Positions 1 through 9,098 of a stretch of 64,000 bases of DNA are shown here, piece by piece. The position numbers were made by a program, and so were the translations under genes. Every line of letters starts with the position of its first letter. Within the stretch, counting starts at the first letter, position 1. This stretch comes from Phycisphaerales bacterium (GTDB lineage: Bacteria; Planctomycetota; Phycisphaerae; UBA1845; UTPLA1). The notes beneath the pieces were generated by a model. That model made no database searches and had not been told where the DNA came from. It was given only the letters and a program-made list of their open reading frames with translations. The DNA lies in contig JACKHI010000001.1 in NCBI GenBank assembly GCA_020639075.1, positions 4,898,001 to 4,962,000 on the forward strand, given 5' to 3'.

Positions 1-218
1 TTGCGCCCGATGTAGTCGACGATGTCTTCATAGACATCCACACCGTTTTCAGAAACGAAGGCGGCTGTCAGGGCGAATCGGATGGGCCGCGAGTCGGCGA
101 TTTCGCTCGGTCCCTTGTTCGGAGCGCCTGGCGCGACGGAGTCGGCCGGCTTGCCGACGTATCTAAGGCCGAGGAGGACGGCGCAGCCCAAAATCGTCAG
201 AAACAGGAGTTTGCGCAT
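1..218 (-). CDS. PhnD/SsuA-type periplasmic substrate-binding protein, 5' part only
   Basis: The reading frame starts at the ATG at 216-218 (minus) and runs off the window at base 1, so only about 72 N-terminal residues are visible. A strong Shine-Dalgarno (AAAGGAGAG) lies just upstream. The protein starts MRKLLFLTILGCAVLLGL, a signal peptide or N-terminal anchor (a Cys at position 12 sits in a loose lipobox-like context). It continues with RPIRFALTAAFVSENG and VYEDIVDYIGR, the opening beta strand and first helix typical of PhnD-like phosphate/phosphonate ABC transporter binding proteins. By family it would bind an oxyanion ligand in the periplasm and pass it to an ABC permease. The remainder and any permease genes lie outside the window, so the ligand cannot be judged. 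Confidence 0.65.
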   Translation of the reverse strand, partial: MRKLLFLTILGCAVLLGLRYVGKPADSVAPGAPNKGPSEIADSRPIRFALTAAFVSENGVDVYEDIVDYIGR

Positions 219-605
219 GGACTCTCCTTTCCCTTGGCGAAAACGGTACGTTTCTAATCGTGTCGTCGGTCCGGGTCCCGACGGGCTTGAGTCGCGGTGC
301 GCGAGCGATTCAGGTCCGAATTGCCGAAGCTTGGAATCAGGATCCCGCCACGAAAGGAGATTGGTCTGGCGCTACTTGGAACGCAACTGGCGGCATAGGC
401 GGAACCAGGCGGATGACTGGTCTTTAGTCACAGAGACGCACCGGGAATGCCCCACTCATTGACGAGGCGCCAAGTCATCCAAGCGTCGCGCACGTTTCGG
501 ACGGTCGCCGGCCTGCCAGGCGACTCGTCGTTGAGATTTGGGACGTGGTGGTATGCTCGTCGTGTTATGCGGACGATGGTTCATTGAAAGGCGGAGGGTG
601 CATCG
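219..605. other. Intergenic region between divergent genes
   Basis: The 387 bp separate the minus-strand binding protein from the plus-strand gene starting at 606, so both promoters should lie here. I see no convincing gene, repeat or strong hairpin in it. Confidence 0.5.
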
Positions 606-983
606 GTGAAACGATTCGAGACGCAGGCGGCATATGTCCTCGGCGCGGCACTTCCTGTGCTGGAGACGGCGCGCCGAGGGACGGACTTCAGCACGATCTT
701 CTTTTACGTTGACGACTATCTTGCCGGAGGACTGTTGTTGTGGGCGGCGATTGCCGTTACGCGGAAACATCGCTACGGACCTGCGCTGTTGGTCGGGGCG
801 TGGGGCGTCATCTGCGGGGGGATGTATTACAGCTTCTTCGGTCAGATCGAGGGGTTCGGTCCGACGGATGTCTCGGGCTATTCGAAGTGGACCGTCGTGA
901 CGATCAAGGGCCTGATCGGGTGCGTGGCGCTGGCGGCCTGGGTTCTGTCGATGCGGCGGATGGCGACGAGTGAGAAAGCGTAA
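606..983 (+). CDS. Small integral membrane protein of unknown function
   Basis: The GTG start is chosen because GGAGG lies 8 nt upstream. The 125-residue product has about four hydrophobic segments (around residues 10-20, 38-50, 58-75 and 98-115) separated by short loops, with a positively charged tail SMRRMATSEKA. The layout resembles small DoxX-like or unclassified four-helix membrane proteins, but no diagnostic motif is visible and I do not assign a family. It stands alone, divergent from the upstream binding protein and followed by repeat-containing DNA. Confidence 0.6.
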   Translation: MKRFETQAAYVLGAALPVLETARRGTDFSTIFFYVDDYLAGGLLLWAAIAVTRKHRYGPALLVGAWGVICGGMYYSFFGQIEGFGPTDVSGYSKWTVVTIKGLIGCVALAAWVLSMRRMATSEKA

Positions 984-1032
984 TCATTGCGCGGTTGAGG
1001 CGTTGCCTTACAGGGTTTGATGGGCCGGGCGG

Positions 1033-1058
1033 CATGCTCACCCTTCAAGGTGAGCATG
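1033..1058. repeat. Palindromic repeat, CATGC family, copy 1
   Basis: CATGCTCACC and GGTGAGCATG form a perfect 10-bp inverted repeat around the loop CTTCAA. Related palindromes recur at 1112, 10713, 12398, 12484 and 23542, always between genes. Confidence 0.8.
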
Positions 1059-1111
1059 TTGAAAGGGGTTTGGGGTTTGGGCGTTGGTGGGTGAGTTGGC
1101 GGTGGATGCGT

Positions 1112-1148
1112 GTGCCGGCATGCTTGCCTTTGAGGGCAAGCATGGCAC
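1112..1148. repeat. Palindromic repeat, CATGC family, copy 2
   Basis: CATGCTTGCC / GGCAAGCATG around TTTGAG, extended by outer GTGCC / GGCAC. This is the best-formed member and can be taken as the family consensus in this window. Confidence 0.85.
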
Positions 1149-1181
1149 CCCGCGAGCGTGATGGGAAAGCGGGGGCAAGGG

Positions 1182-1227
1182 GAAAGAGAAAGGCCGCGGC
1201 CAGCGCGGGTGCGCTGGTCGCGGCCTT
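1182..1227 (-). terminator. Intrinsic terminator of the giant surface protein gene
   Basis: On the minus strand AAGGCCGCG(A)CCAGCGC pairs with GCGCTGG(C)CGCGGCCTT around a four-base loop, followed by TCTCTTT. It lies about 30 bp past the stop of the gene at 1256-6688. Confidence 0.75.
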
Positions 1228-1255
1228 GGGTTTTCATGGGCAGTTGGTCGCCGTG

Positions 1256-4200
1256 TCAGGGAATCGTCGGCTGCGTGCAGGAGCCGTTCGCAACGACCGA
1301 CGGCGAGCCGCCAACGAAGATATCTGAGACAGTCGTTGGATCGTTGTTGTCGTCGAGGACTGTGGCGACAACTCCAGAGCCCGACGCGCCCTGTTCCAGT
1401 GTGAGGTTGGCGCCGAGTTCCGAGAAGTCAATGTGGCCAGTTGGGCTCGTGTTCGAAATCGAATTGCCTTCGATCTTCGTGCATACGGTCGCACTGGATG
1501 TCGCCACGACCACCAGGTTAGAGATTGCCAGGGAATTCGTGCTCATCAACGTGTTGTTGAGGATGCGGGCATGGAGCGTGGGCGCGTCACCGAGGGGGCT
1601 GTTGGACGTTGAAACATATACGCAGGATGAGATACCCTGATGGGTGATCACATTGTTGTTGATTTCAACATTCATCTGGGTTGCGCCATCAGGACTCACG
1701 ATGATCGTGTCTTCGGTGACGCCCGAAGCGCCGACGATACTGTTATTGTTGCGAATGAACCCGTTAACCACCGAGTTGCTTGGGGCCATGGACGACGATC
1801 TGACGGAGATGGCCGCGCCCGCGTTGTTGGTGAACGCGGTGTTGTTGTTGATGTCGAAGTTGAGATTACCGCCGTCCAACGCACTGAGCTCGATGCCTTC
1901 GTTGTTGTCAACGAAAGTGCTCATCATGGCATAGACGCTGAGCGTTGAGTTTCCGGCCGCTTCGCCCAAGATCCCTTGCGTCCTGTTATTCTCGAAGGCA
2001 CATCCCGTCGCATTCACGCGGGCCGTCGCTGTGCCGCTCGTAGATATTCGGAAGCCCGCAAGGCCGTTGCTCGGGGAATTTGCCGTGTTATTGAAAACGC
2101 TATTCGCCAGCGTCAGCGATGTCAGGTCGCCGGCGTTGACGATGACCGACGCCACGTGACCCGCGCCGGTGGAACTCGTCAGCACCGAGTCATCGATGCG
2201 GCAGGTTCCCAGCAGGTTGACGAATCGCATGGCGCTTTCGTCATGGGCGTCGCCATTTCCGGACAGGGAGCAGTATTCGAGCATCAGGTCGCTGACAGTC
2301 GTGCCGATCACGCCATTGCCCTGGTTGTTGGTGATGTTCATTCGCTTGAAGTTGATGCCGCTGACGTTGTTCAGCGTGATGGCGCTGCCGCTCGTGTTCG
2401 AAATGGCGCCGCCGGAGCCGTTGGCCGTCGTACCGCCGTCGCCGTTGACGGTGAAGCTGCCCGACGTGTCGTCGAGGTCGATGCCGATGGCGGAGCCGCC
2501 TGACGACGAGACGCTTGTCAGCGTGATCGCCAGCGGCGTCTTGCCGACAGGTCCGTCGATCTTGACGGCCGTGGCGGTGCCAGTGTCGATTGTGCCGGCG
2601 TCGGTGGTCAGCATGCCCGAGTTGTCCGTGGCGACGAGACCGCGCTGATTCGACGTTGTGTTGGTGATATTGAGCGTGCCGAGGTCGATCGGGCAGGTGT
2701 TGTTCGTCAGGCTGACGGAGTCAGTGGCGGAATTCGTGATTGTCGTTGCACCGCTCACGCTCAGGCCGCTGATGCCGCCGCACTGGTTGATGCGGACGCC
2801 GTTACTGAAGCTGCCCGAGCTGGACAGCGACGTGAAGCTCACGTTGCTAAGCGTCGTGTTGCTGAGATCGATAGCGGGCGCGCCCATGGCCTCGATCGTG
2901 CCGGTCGTGATCGTGAGGAATGCGCCGGTTGAGAGGATGCCTGTCGGGCTCGGCCCGTTGGTGCGGATATCGATGTTGGCGATTGTGACGCTGCCGGCAT
3001 TGTCCAGCGTGACGGCCGTGTTCTCCAGAGGACTTGTGACGCCGAGGTCAACTTGATTGTTCAGGTTGGTTTGACAACTCGCGGCGTTGTTGGCGATGCG
3101 GATACCGCCACCGCCGCCGCCGTTCTGCGTGTGGATACCCGACAGCGTGATCACGCCGCCCGTACGGTTGATCAGTTCGAGCAGTGGCCCGAATGTCAGC
3201 GCCTTCGTTGTGTTACCCGGGTACGTGACGCCGATCGAACCGCCGTCGATACGGAAGGCGGCGTCGAAAGGATCGTTAATCGCGCTGGCGAATGACGTGA
3301 CTGTCAGTTGTCCCGCACAACTCACGAGATAGACGGCGTTACCCGTCGCGTTGGCGGAAGAAAGCACGTCGAATGTGCAGGCGAGCGTGCCGCCGCTGGC
3401 GACGCGAATCGCGCCACCGCTGCCGGTGATGCTGGAGTCGGAGACAGTCAGCAGGCCGACGCTGGCAGCCGCGCCGTTGCGGACGCCGTAGTCGCTGGTG
3501 TTACCGACTTCGACGCCGCGGATCGTGTTGTTGGCAGCGACGCTGATACCAATGCCGCTCCCGGCGAGGTTGGTGATCAGCGAGCGGTTCAACGCGCCGT
3601 TGGGCGCGGGGCTGGCCGTCAGCGCGCTGTGCGGCGCGAGCGTGATGCCGAGGTTGGTGAGTTCCGTCAGCAGGTCGATGCCCTGTCCGAGGAGGACCTG
3701 ATTGTCTTTCAGGACGATACCGCCCGTGTAGCTGCCGATGCCCTTGTTGATGAAAATGATGTCTCCCGTATCGGGCAGTACGGAATTATTGAAATTGCTC
3801 GTATTGAGGAACGGATTGCTGAACGTACCGATGTTGCTCGACATGCCGCCGGGGTTGTTGTTGATGAACCAGATCATGTCGCTGACCGTGATCGTGACGG
3901 TCGCCGTGCTCGGCGCGTTGAAGCCGTTGTCGATCGTGTAGGTGAACGAGTCCATGCCCTCGAAGCCGGCGGGCGGCTCATATGTGAATGAGCCGTCGGC
4001 GTTGAGCGTGACGCTGCCGCCGTTGGTCGTCGTCGTGGCGACGCCGACGTTTGCGGCGTTGCCCTGGACCTCTGTGACAGTGATGAAGTCGCCTTCGTCA
4101 GCGGCGATGCCGTTGTCAGCGAAGACGCCATTGGCAGCGGCGACGTTCAGTCCCACGTTGCCGGTGCAGGTATAGGCGTCGTTGACGGCGGTCGGCGAGT

Positions 4201-6688
4201 CGCCGACGCTGATCGTTACCAGCGCGTCGTCGGTCATGAAGCCGTTGTCGAGGAGGTATTCGAAGGCGAATTCTCCGACAAAATCGGTATCGGGCGTGAA
4301 GCTGAAGGAACCGTCGGCATTGAGCGTGAGCGAGCCGGCCGTTCCGAACGTCACGGTATCGCCGGCATTGTTGTCAGCGACGCTGCCGCCGAGGGAACCG
4401 CCGCCGAATTTCGTGAGCGTCGCCGCCGGGTTGCCCAGCGTGTCCATCATGGCATTGGGGATGACGTTGGGAGTCATGCCGTTTGTCGCCGTGATGACGC
4501 CGTTGAGCGCGTTGACATTCGCCGTCGTGTTCAGCATCGCGATGGAGTACAGGTCGTCGTTGGCCGCGGGGCCGACGAGAACCTGGATTGTGACAGTCGC
4601 GACGTTTGAGTCGGCGGAGCCATCGTTGGCCATGTACTGGAAGCTGACGTCGGTTGTTCCGACACCGTCGTGTTCGAAGGTGAACGTGCCATCGGCGTTA
4701 AGCGTGAAGCTGGTTGCATTGGCCGGATCGGGGCCGACCTGCGTGACAGTGAGTTCCGTCAGCACGTCGTTATCGACGTCGGCGTCGTTGCCGAGCAGAC
4801 CGGTGGCGACGGTGTTGATCGTCAGCGTGCCGCCCTGCGAAATCTGGTAGGTGCTGTCGTCGGTGGCGATGGGGGCGTCGTTGGCGCCGTCGATCTGAAC
4901 GTTGATGTTGGCCGAGGCCATGCCTCCGTTTCCGTCGCTGATGTCGTAGGTGAACGTGTCGGTCAGCATGTCGCCGACGTTGAGGGCGTCGACCATCGTG
5001 TTGCCGTTGTCGAGCGTGTAGGTGAAGTCGCCATTGGCCGCGAGGTCGAGCGAGCCGAACATACCCATGAGCATGCCGGCGTTGGTGACAGTGATGGGAT
5101 CGCCTTCGGCGTCGTCGTCGTTGGCGAGGGCGTTGCCCATTACCGTATCGGGCGCTGCGTCTTCGGTGATTGCGGGCGCGTCGTTGCTGGCAACGGGAGC
5201 GTCGTTGACGCCGGTGATCGTGATCGTGGCAGTCGCCGTGTCGGTTCCACCGTTGCCGTCGCTGATCGTGTAATCGAAAGTGACAGTCGCGCTTTCAGCG
5301 TCCCCCAGTGCCTCGAAGACGAAGAAGCCGGCCGGATCGAAGGTGAAGGAGCCGTCGGCGTTGAGCGTGAGGGCTCCACCGGCGGCGAGTCGGACGGGAT
5401 TGCCGATATCCGCCGCATTGCCGTCGAGTTCCGTGACGGTCAATGCGTCACCGTCGATGTCCGAATCCGGACCATTGCCGTTGTCGTTGAGGACATTACC
5501 CATCAGCGCCGTGTCTTCATCCGTCGATGCGGCATCGTCTTGCGCGACGGGTGCGTCATTGACGGGATTGATCGTGATGTTGACAGTCGCCATGTCGCAG
5601 AGCGGCGGGTTCTCGTTGTCGCATACCTGGTATTCGAAAGAATCGGTGCCGTTGTAGTTCGCGTTGGGTGTATACGTGACGTCGCCGTTGCCGGCGTCGA
5701 CGGCGATCGTTCCGTTGGCTGGACCGCTGGTGACGACGACGCTGCTGGGTTCGAGACTGCTGTCGCTGTCGGTGTCGTTATTGAGGATCGGAATGACGAC
5801 GGCTGTGTCTTCGTCGGTCGTCGCCGAATCGTCGTTGGCGGTAGGCGCCTGGTTCGGCGTCGGATTGGTGCCGGGATTGGGCGTCGTGTCGCAGGCGTCG
5901 CCGATGCCGTCGTTGTCGGCGTCGGCCTGGTCGGCGTTCGCGGTATTCGGGCAGTTATCGCTTGCGTCGGCGATGCCGTCGCCGTCGGAGTCGGTCGGCG
6001 TCGGGTTGCCGCCGGGACCGGTACCGATGGTACCGCTGATGGCGTTCAGCAGAAGGAGAATGATGGCGATGACGGGGCAGATCGCGAGGCACGCGAGCCA
6101 GACGAATGCCGCGGCGAAGAATCCGCCATCAATGAATGCGGCGTTGCCGTTGGTGAGGATGTCGTGTTCGGCGGCGAGGAGTTCGGCGTTTGCCGCTATG
6201 TACGGGTTCGAGGCATCGAGATCGGCCGGGAGGATCGCCTTGGCATTGCCGCTGGGCGTCCATGTGTATCCGTTGGATGTTGTCAGTTGCGTGACGGCCT
6301 GCGTTTGCGGATCGAGATTGAGCGTGACGAACTGTCCCTGGCGACCAAACGTGAAGCTCGAAACGCTTGTGACGCCGTTGATCTCGACGTAATGCCCCGT
6401 CGCGACGCGATCCGCATCCGGGAACTGGAGTGTAAAGGAGTTGTCCGCGCGATCGATCTCGAGATGCGTAGCGCCGGCGAATTGACTGCCGCCGAGCGCC
6501 TGGGCGACGGGATGATCGCTGTCGAGTGGAATGGACTCAATCGTGTCGCCGATGGCGCCGGGGATCGTGGAATCCGGTGACACGGCGCCGTTGCCGCAGG
6601 CGACGGACCAGTAGCAGATATTGAGCGTCAGCGTGACACACAAAACGGCTTTGCAACGATAGAGTATCTCACGGGTGGACTGACGCAT
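1256..6688 (-). CDS. Giant secreted Ig-like (VCBS/cadherin-type) and beta-helix surface protein
   Basis: An open frame extends further upstream, but the ATG at 6688 has AAGGAG 8 nt before it and begins a signal sequence (MRQSTREILYRCKAVLCVTL...), ending in SVAC at residue 31, a possible but imperfect lipobox. The product has 1810 residues. Residues about 186-218 are a very hydrophobic segment. Residues 233-267 are a thrombospondin type-3 calcium-binding repeat (DSDGDGIADASDNCP). About 280-935 hold some seven Ig-like domains starting with the motif APVAxDDxxxTDEDTA and containing LNADGSFTF. From about 940 to the end it is a right-handed parallel beta-helix rich in Asn, Thr and Ser (NNTI, NNVI, SNSP). 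The family acts extracellularly in adhesion or polymer binding; the specific ligand is unknown. No C-terminal sorting motif is evident. It is apparently monocistronic with its own terminator. Confidence 0.85.
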   Translation of the reverse strand: MRQSTREILYRCKAVLCVTLTLNICYWSVACGNGAVSPDSTIPGAIGDTIESIPLDSDHPVAQALGGSQFAGATHLEIDRADNSFTLQFPDADRVATGHYVEINGVTSVSSFTFGRQGQFVTLNLDPQTQAVTQLTTSNGYTWTPSGNAKAILPADLDASNPYIAANAELLAAEHDILTNGNAAFIDGGFFAAAFVWLACLAICPVIAIILLLLNAISGTIGTGPGGNPTPTDSDGDGIADASDNCPNTANADQADADNDGIGDACDTTPNPGTNPTPNQAPTANDDSATTDEDTAVVIPILNNDTDSDSSLEPSSVVVTSGPANGTIAVDAGNGDVTYTPNANYNGTDSFEYQVCDNENPPLCDMATVNITINPVNDAPVAQDDAASTDEDTALMGNVLNDNGNGPDSDIDGDALTVTELDGNAADIGNPVRLAAGGALTLNADGSFTFDPAGFFVFEALGDAESATVTFDYTISDGNGGTDTATATITITGVNDAPVASNDAPAITEDAAPDTVMGNALANDDDAEGDPITVTNAGMLMGMFGSLDLAANGDFTYTLDNGNTMVDALNVGDMLTDTFTYDISDGNGGMASANINVQIDGANDAPIATDDSTYQISQGGTLTINTVATGLLGNDADVDNDVLTELTVTQVGPDPANATSFTLNADGTFTFEHDGVGTTDVSFQYMANDGSADSNVATVTIQVLVGPAANDDLYSIAMLNTTANVNALNGVITATNGMTPNVIPNAMMDTLGNPAATLTKFGGGSLGGSVADNNAGDTVTFGTAGSLTLNADGSFSFTPDTDFVGEFAFEYLLDNGFMTDDALVTISVGDSPTAVNDAYTCTGNVGLNVAAANGVFADNGIAADEGDFITVTEVQGNAANVGVATTTTNGGSVTLNADGSFTYEPPAGFEGMDSFTYTIDNGFNAPSTATVTITVSDMIWFINNNPGGMSSNIGTFSNPFLNTSNFNNSVLPDTGDIIFINKGIGSYTGGIVLKDNQVLLGQGIDLLTELTNLGITLAPHSALTASPAPNGALNRSLITNLAGSGIGISVAANNTIRGVEVGNTSDYGVRNGAAASVGLLTVSDSSITGSGGAIRVASGGTLACTFDVLSSANATGNAVYLVSCAGQLTVTSFASAINDPFDAAFRIDGGSIGVTYPGNTTKALTFGPLLELINRTGGVITLSGIHTQNGGGGGGIRIANNAASCQTNLNNQVDLGVTSPLENTAVTLDNAGSVTIANIDIRTNGPSPTGILSTGAFLTITTGTIEAMGAPAIDLSNTTLSNVSFTSLSSSGSFSNGVRINQCGGISGLSVSGATTITNSATDSVSLTNNTCPIDLGTLNITNTTSNQRGLVATDNSGMLTTDAGTIDTGTATAVKIDGPVGKTPLAITLTSVSSSGGSAIGIDLDDTSGSFTVNGDGGTTANGSGGAISNTSGSAITLNNVSGINFKRMNITNNQGNGVIGTTVSDLMLEYCSLSGNGDAHDESAMRFVNLLGTCRIDDSVLTSSTGAGHVASVIVNAGDLTSLTLANSVFNNTANSPSNGLAGFRISTSGTATARVNATGCAFENNRTQGILGEAAGNSTLSVYAMMSTFVDNNEGIELSALDGGNLNFDINNNTAFTNNAGAAISVRSSSMAPSNSVVNGFIRNNNSIVGASGVTEDTIIVSPDGATQMNVEINNNVITHQGISSCVYVSTSNSPLGDAPTLHARILNNTLMSTNSLAISNLVVVATSSATVCTKIEGNSISNTSPTGHIDFSELGANLTLEQGASGSGVVATVLDDNNDPTTVSDIFVGGSPSVVANGSCTQPTIP

Positions 6689-7024
6689 TCCTGAACTCCT
6701 TGGTTGATTGACCGGCCGTGAACGAGCCGGACGAGACTCTGCACTCGGGCGACACCTGAATTTTTCGATTATCCCGGTCCGCGCGTGATACATCAACACG
6801 GGTATACGCGTAGGAAGAGATTGATGGGTACAAATGCCGCACCCTGCAATGACCGGATGGCGACCCGCCGATAACAACGCGTTGCGGCGGCGGTGCGATG
6901 CGTCTGACGACGTGTCAATCGGGAATCGCCCTGAGTGGGGCTGTAGGGCGGTGTTGAAGTCGTGCATCATCGGCGTCGCAGTGCGAAACGGGCCGTGGAA
7001 TCTGTGGTCGTTAGAATATGGGAC

Positions 7025-8437
7025 ATGTGCCAAGTGTTATCGATTTCAGTCAAATTGCTCAGTGTCATCAGTATGTGTCAGTCGCCGACTGGGCCCGTGG
7101 CGTATCCAGAGTTGACGGTCCATCGGGCGCCGCGAGCGCCGGCGGCGGACGCCGTCACGAGCGATTGGCCGCGATTCCTTGGCCCGGGCAATGACGCAAC
7201 GTCGCCGGAAACGCGGCTGTTGTCGAAATTCCCGAAGGATGGCCCTTCAATCGTCTGGGAGATGGCGACAGGCGAAGGATATGCATCGCCCGCAATTGCG
7301 AGTGACCGACTCGTATTCATGCATCGCCTGAAGGACGACGAAGTGATCGACTGTCTTGATCCATTGACGGGCAGACGGTATTGGCGAAAGCAGTTCGAGG
7401 CGAAATACACGGATCGATACGGTTTCGGCGCAGGGCCGCGATGCAGTCCGGTCATTGATGGCGGATTCGTGTATTGCTACGGCGTGACGGGGCGGCTGAC
7501 TTGTCAGACGCTGAGCGATGGCGAAGTTGTCTGGCAGACGAACACGAGCGAGAAATTCCGCGTGCCGCAGGAGTTCTTCGGCGTGGGTTCATCGCCGCTG
7601 GTTGTGGGCGATCGATTGATCGTGCAGGTCGGCGCGCCGGGTGGACCGACGGTCGTCGCGTTTGACAAGAAGACCGGCAAAGTTGAATGGCAGGCGGGGG
7701 ACAAGTGGGGCGCCAGTTATGCATCGCCCGTGCCGGCGAAGATCCAGGGTGTGGACGTGGTGCTCGTGTTTGCGGGCGGAGATTCGCGCCCACCGACGGG
7801 CGGATTGTTGGTGATCGACCCGCGCGACGGGCGCGTGCGGGGTCGTTATCCGTTTCGCAGCGATAAGTACGAATCCGTCAACGCGTCATCACCCGTTTGC
7901 GTCGATGGGCGCGTGTTTATTTCGTCGTCGTATGACACGGGCGGCGTGCTGCTGTCATTCGACACGTGGTTCACGGCGAAGCCGGAATGGAAGAGTGATG
8001 CGCTAGGGGCACACTTCATGACGCCGATCGCGGTCGATGGGTACCTGTACGGCATCGACGGCATGGGCGGCGCGGACATGTCGATTGTCTGCGTTGACTT
8101 GAAGACCGGCAGACGGAAGTGGGACTGGGCGCCGGAGCTGACGGAGACGCTGCAGATTAATGGTGAGTCTCGCGAAGTGACGTCGTCGATCGGTCGCGGA
8201 TCGCTGATGCGCGTGGACGGGAAGTTCCTGTGCCTGACGGAGGGTGGGCATCTGCTGTGTTTGGATCTGACGCCGAAGGGGCACAAGTTGATTTCGAGAG
8301 CTTGGTTGTTCGCGGCGAGGGAGACATGGGCGCTGCCGCCGTTGTCGCACGGGCTCCTATATGTGAATCAGAATGGGCGGGATTCGGTGCACGGGACGAA
8401 TGCGCGGTTGATTTGTTATGATTTGCGGGGGGAGTAG
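7025..8437 (+). CDS. PQQ-like beta-propeller repeat protein (BamB-like), probably secreted
   Basis: I use the ATG at 7025 because it begins a plausible hydrophobic leader (MCQVLSISVKLLSVISMC); an ATG at 6962 is also in frame. The 470-residue product contains the planctomycete-typical opening DWPRFLGPGND and successive propeller blades with motifs such as YASPAIASDRLVFM, CLDPLTGRRYWRKQF, GKVEWQ and VCVDLKTGRRKWDW, which match quinoprotein-alcohol-dehydrogenase-like/BamB eight-bladed propellers. Such proteins are periplasmic or surface-exposed scaffolds; no PQQ-dependent catalytic residue set is apparent. The divergent gene at 6688 shares the 336-bp upstream gap. The last 279 bp (8159-8437) are duplicated downstream at 8754-9032. 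Confidence 0.85.
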   Translation: MCQVLSISVKLLSVISMCQSPTGPVAYPELTVHRAPRAPAADAVTSDWPRFLGPGNDATSPETRLLSKFPKDGPSIVWEMATGEGYASPAIASDRLVFMHRLKDDEVIDCLDPLTGRRYWRKQFEAKYTDRYGFGAGPRCSPVIDGGFVYCYGVTGRLTCQTLSDGEVVWQTNTSEKFRVPQEFFGVGSSPLVVGDRLIVQVGAPGGPTVVAFDKKTGKVEWQAGDKWGASYASPVPAKIQGVDVVLVFAGGDSRPPTGGLLVIDPRDGRVRGRYPFRSDKYESVNASSPVCVDGRVFISSSYDTGGVLLSFDTWFTAKPEWKSDALGAHFMTPIAVDGYLYGIDGMGGADMSIVCVDLKTGRRKWDWAPELTETLQINGESREVTSSIGRGSLMRVDGKFLCLTEGGHLLCLDLTPKGHKLISRAWLFAARETWALPPLSHGLLYVNQNGRDSVHGTNARLICYDLRGE

Positions 8438-8474
8438 GGCTTTTGATTTGGGGCTGTTAAAGGAAAGGAAGTCA

Positions 8475-8741
8475 ATGTCTGTTGAAGTATGGATCGGCGC
8501 ATACCTCATTGAAATGCTGTTCTGGGTTTGGATTGTTTTTCTCGGGGGCGCAGATCGAATTGAAGGATCGTTTGTCCTGGACTTTGTCTGGACGCTGTCG
8601 TCGCGAATTGATGCGGAGATGATCCGATTCGTCGGATGGATTGTCATGTTCATGACAACAGCTTGGTTTATTCTGGGTTTGTTTGTGCCGCTGGCCCGCT
8701 TGGTGTTTGAAGCAACATTGGGCTCGGGTTCGAGGCTCTGA
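8475..8741 (+). CDS. Small two-helix membrane protein inserted between duplicated gene ends
   Basis: The ATG at 8475 follows AAAGGAAAGGAAG, a good ribosome-binding region. The 88-residue product has two hydrophobic segments (about residues 5-24 and 53-78) and no recognised motif. It lies 37 bp after the propeller gene and ends with TGA at 8739-8741, directly before the orphan copy of the propeller 3' end. That copy is in the same frame as this gene, so read-through of this single stop would fuse the two. Its base composition (fewer GC-ending codons) differs from the flanking genes, which suggests a separate origin. Function unknown. Confidence 0.55.
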   Translation: MSVEVWIGAYLIEMLFWVWIVFLGGADRIEGSFVLDFVWTLSSRIDAEMIRFVGWIVMFMTTAWFILGLFVPLARLVFEATLGSGSRL

Positions 8742-8753
8742 TCATGCGAGGTC

Positions 8754-9032
8754 AATGGGGAGTCTCGCGAAGTGACGTCGTCGATTGGGCGCGGATCGTT
8801 GATGCGCGTGGATGGGAAGTTCCTGTGCCTGACGGAGGATGGGCATCTGCTGTGGTTGGAACTGACGCCGAAGGGGCACAAGGTGGTTTCGCGGGCATGG
8901 TTGTTCGCGGCGCGGGAGACGTGGGCACTGCCACCGTTGTCGCATGGGCTCTTGTACGTGAATCAGAATGGGCGGGATTCGGTGCATGGGACGAAGGCGC
9001 GGTTGATTTGTTATGATTTGCGCGGGGAGTAA
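8754..9032 (+). pseudogene. Orphan duplicate of the propeller gene's 3' end
   Basis: This 279-bp stretch aligns without a gap to 8159-8437, with about 25 mismatches by eye (about 91% identity), mostly at third codon positions. It encodes the last 92 residues of the propeller (ending GLLYVNQNGRDSVHG...YDLRGE) and a stop codon. It has no start codon or ribosome-binding site of its own in that frame; an internal GTG could only start at 8772. It is best read as a remnant of a tandem duplication or of a lost second paralogue. The excess of synonymous changes suggests it diverged while still part of a functional coding sequence. Confidence 0.75.
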
Positions 9033-9098
9033 GTTCTTGGCGCGTTCTACGGTTTTCGGCTTTGCATGTTCTGCGAAATCCAGGAAAAGGGCCTGATC

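Noticed and set aside
82..462. A 126-codon plus-strand open frame at the window start
   Set aside because: It overlaps the well-supported minus-strand binding-protein gene and has an Arg/Ser-rich product without domains.
4670..6580. A 636-codon plus-strand open frame opposite the Ig-like domains of the giant surface protein
   Set aside because: It is antisense to a clearly coding, domain-rich gene; its protein is a low-complexity V/D/G/R mixture without domains and it has no credible start.
8475..9032. Polymorphic-toxin arrangement with an orphan C-terminal module and an immunity gene
   Set aside because: The duplicated end encodes a conserved propeller blade and not a variable toxin domain, and the small membrane protein shows no immunity-family features.
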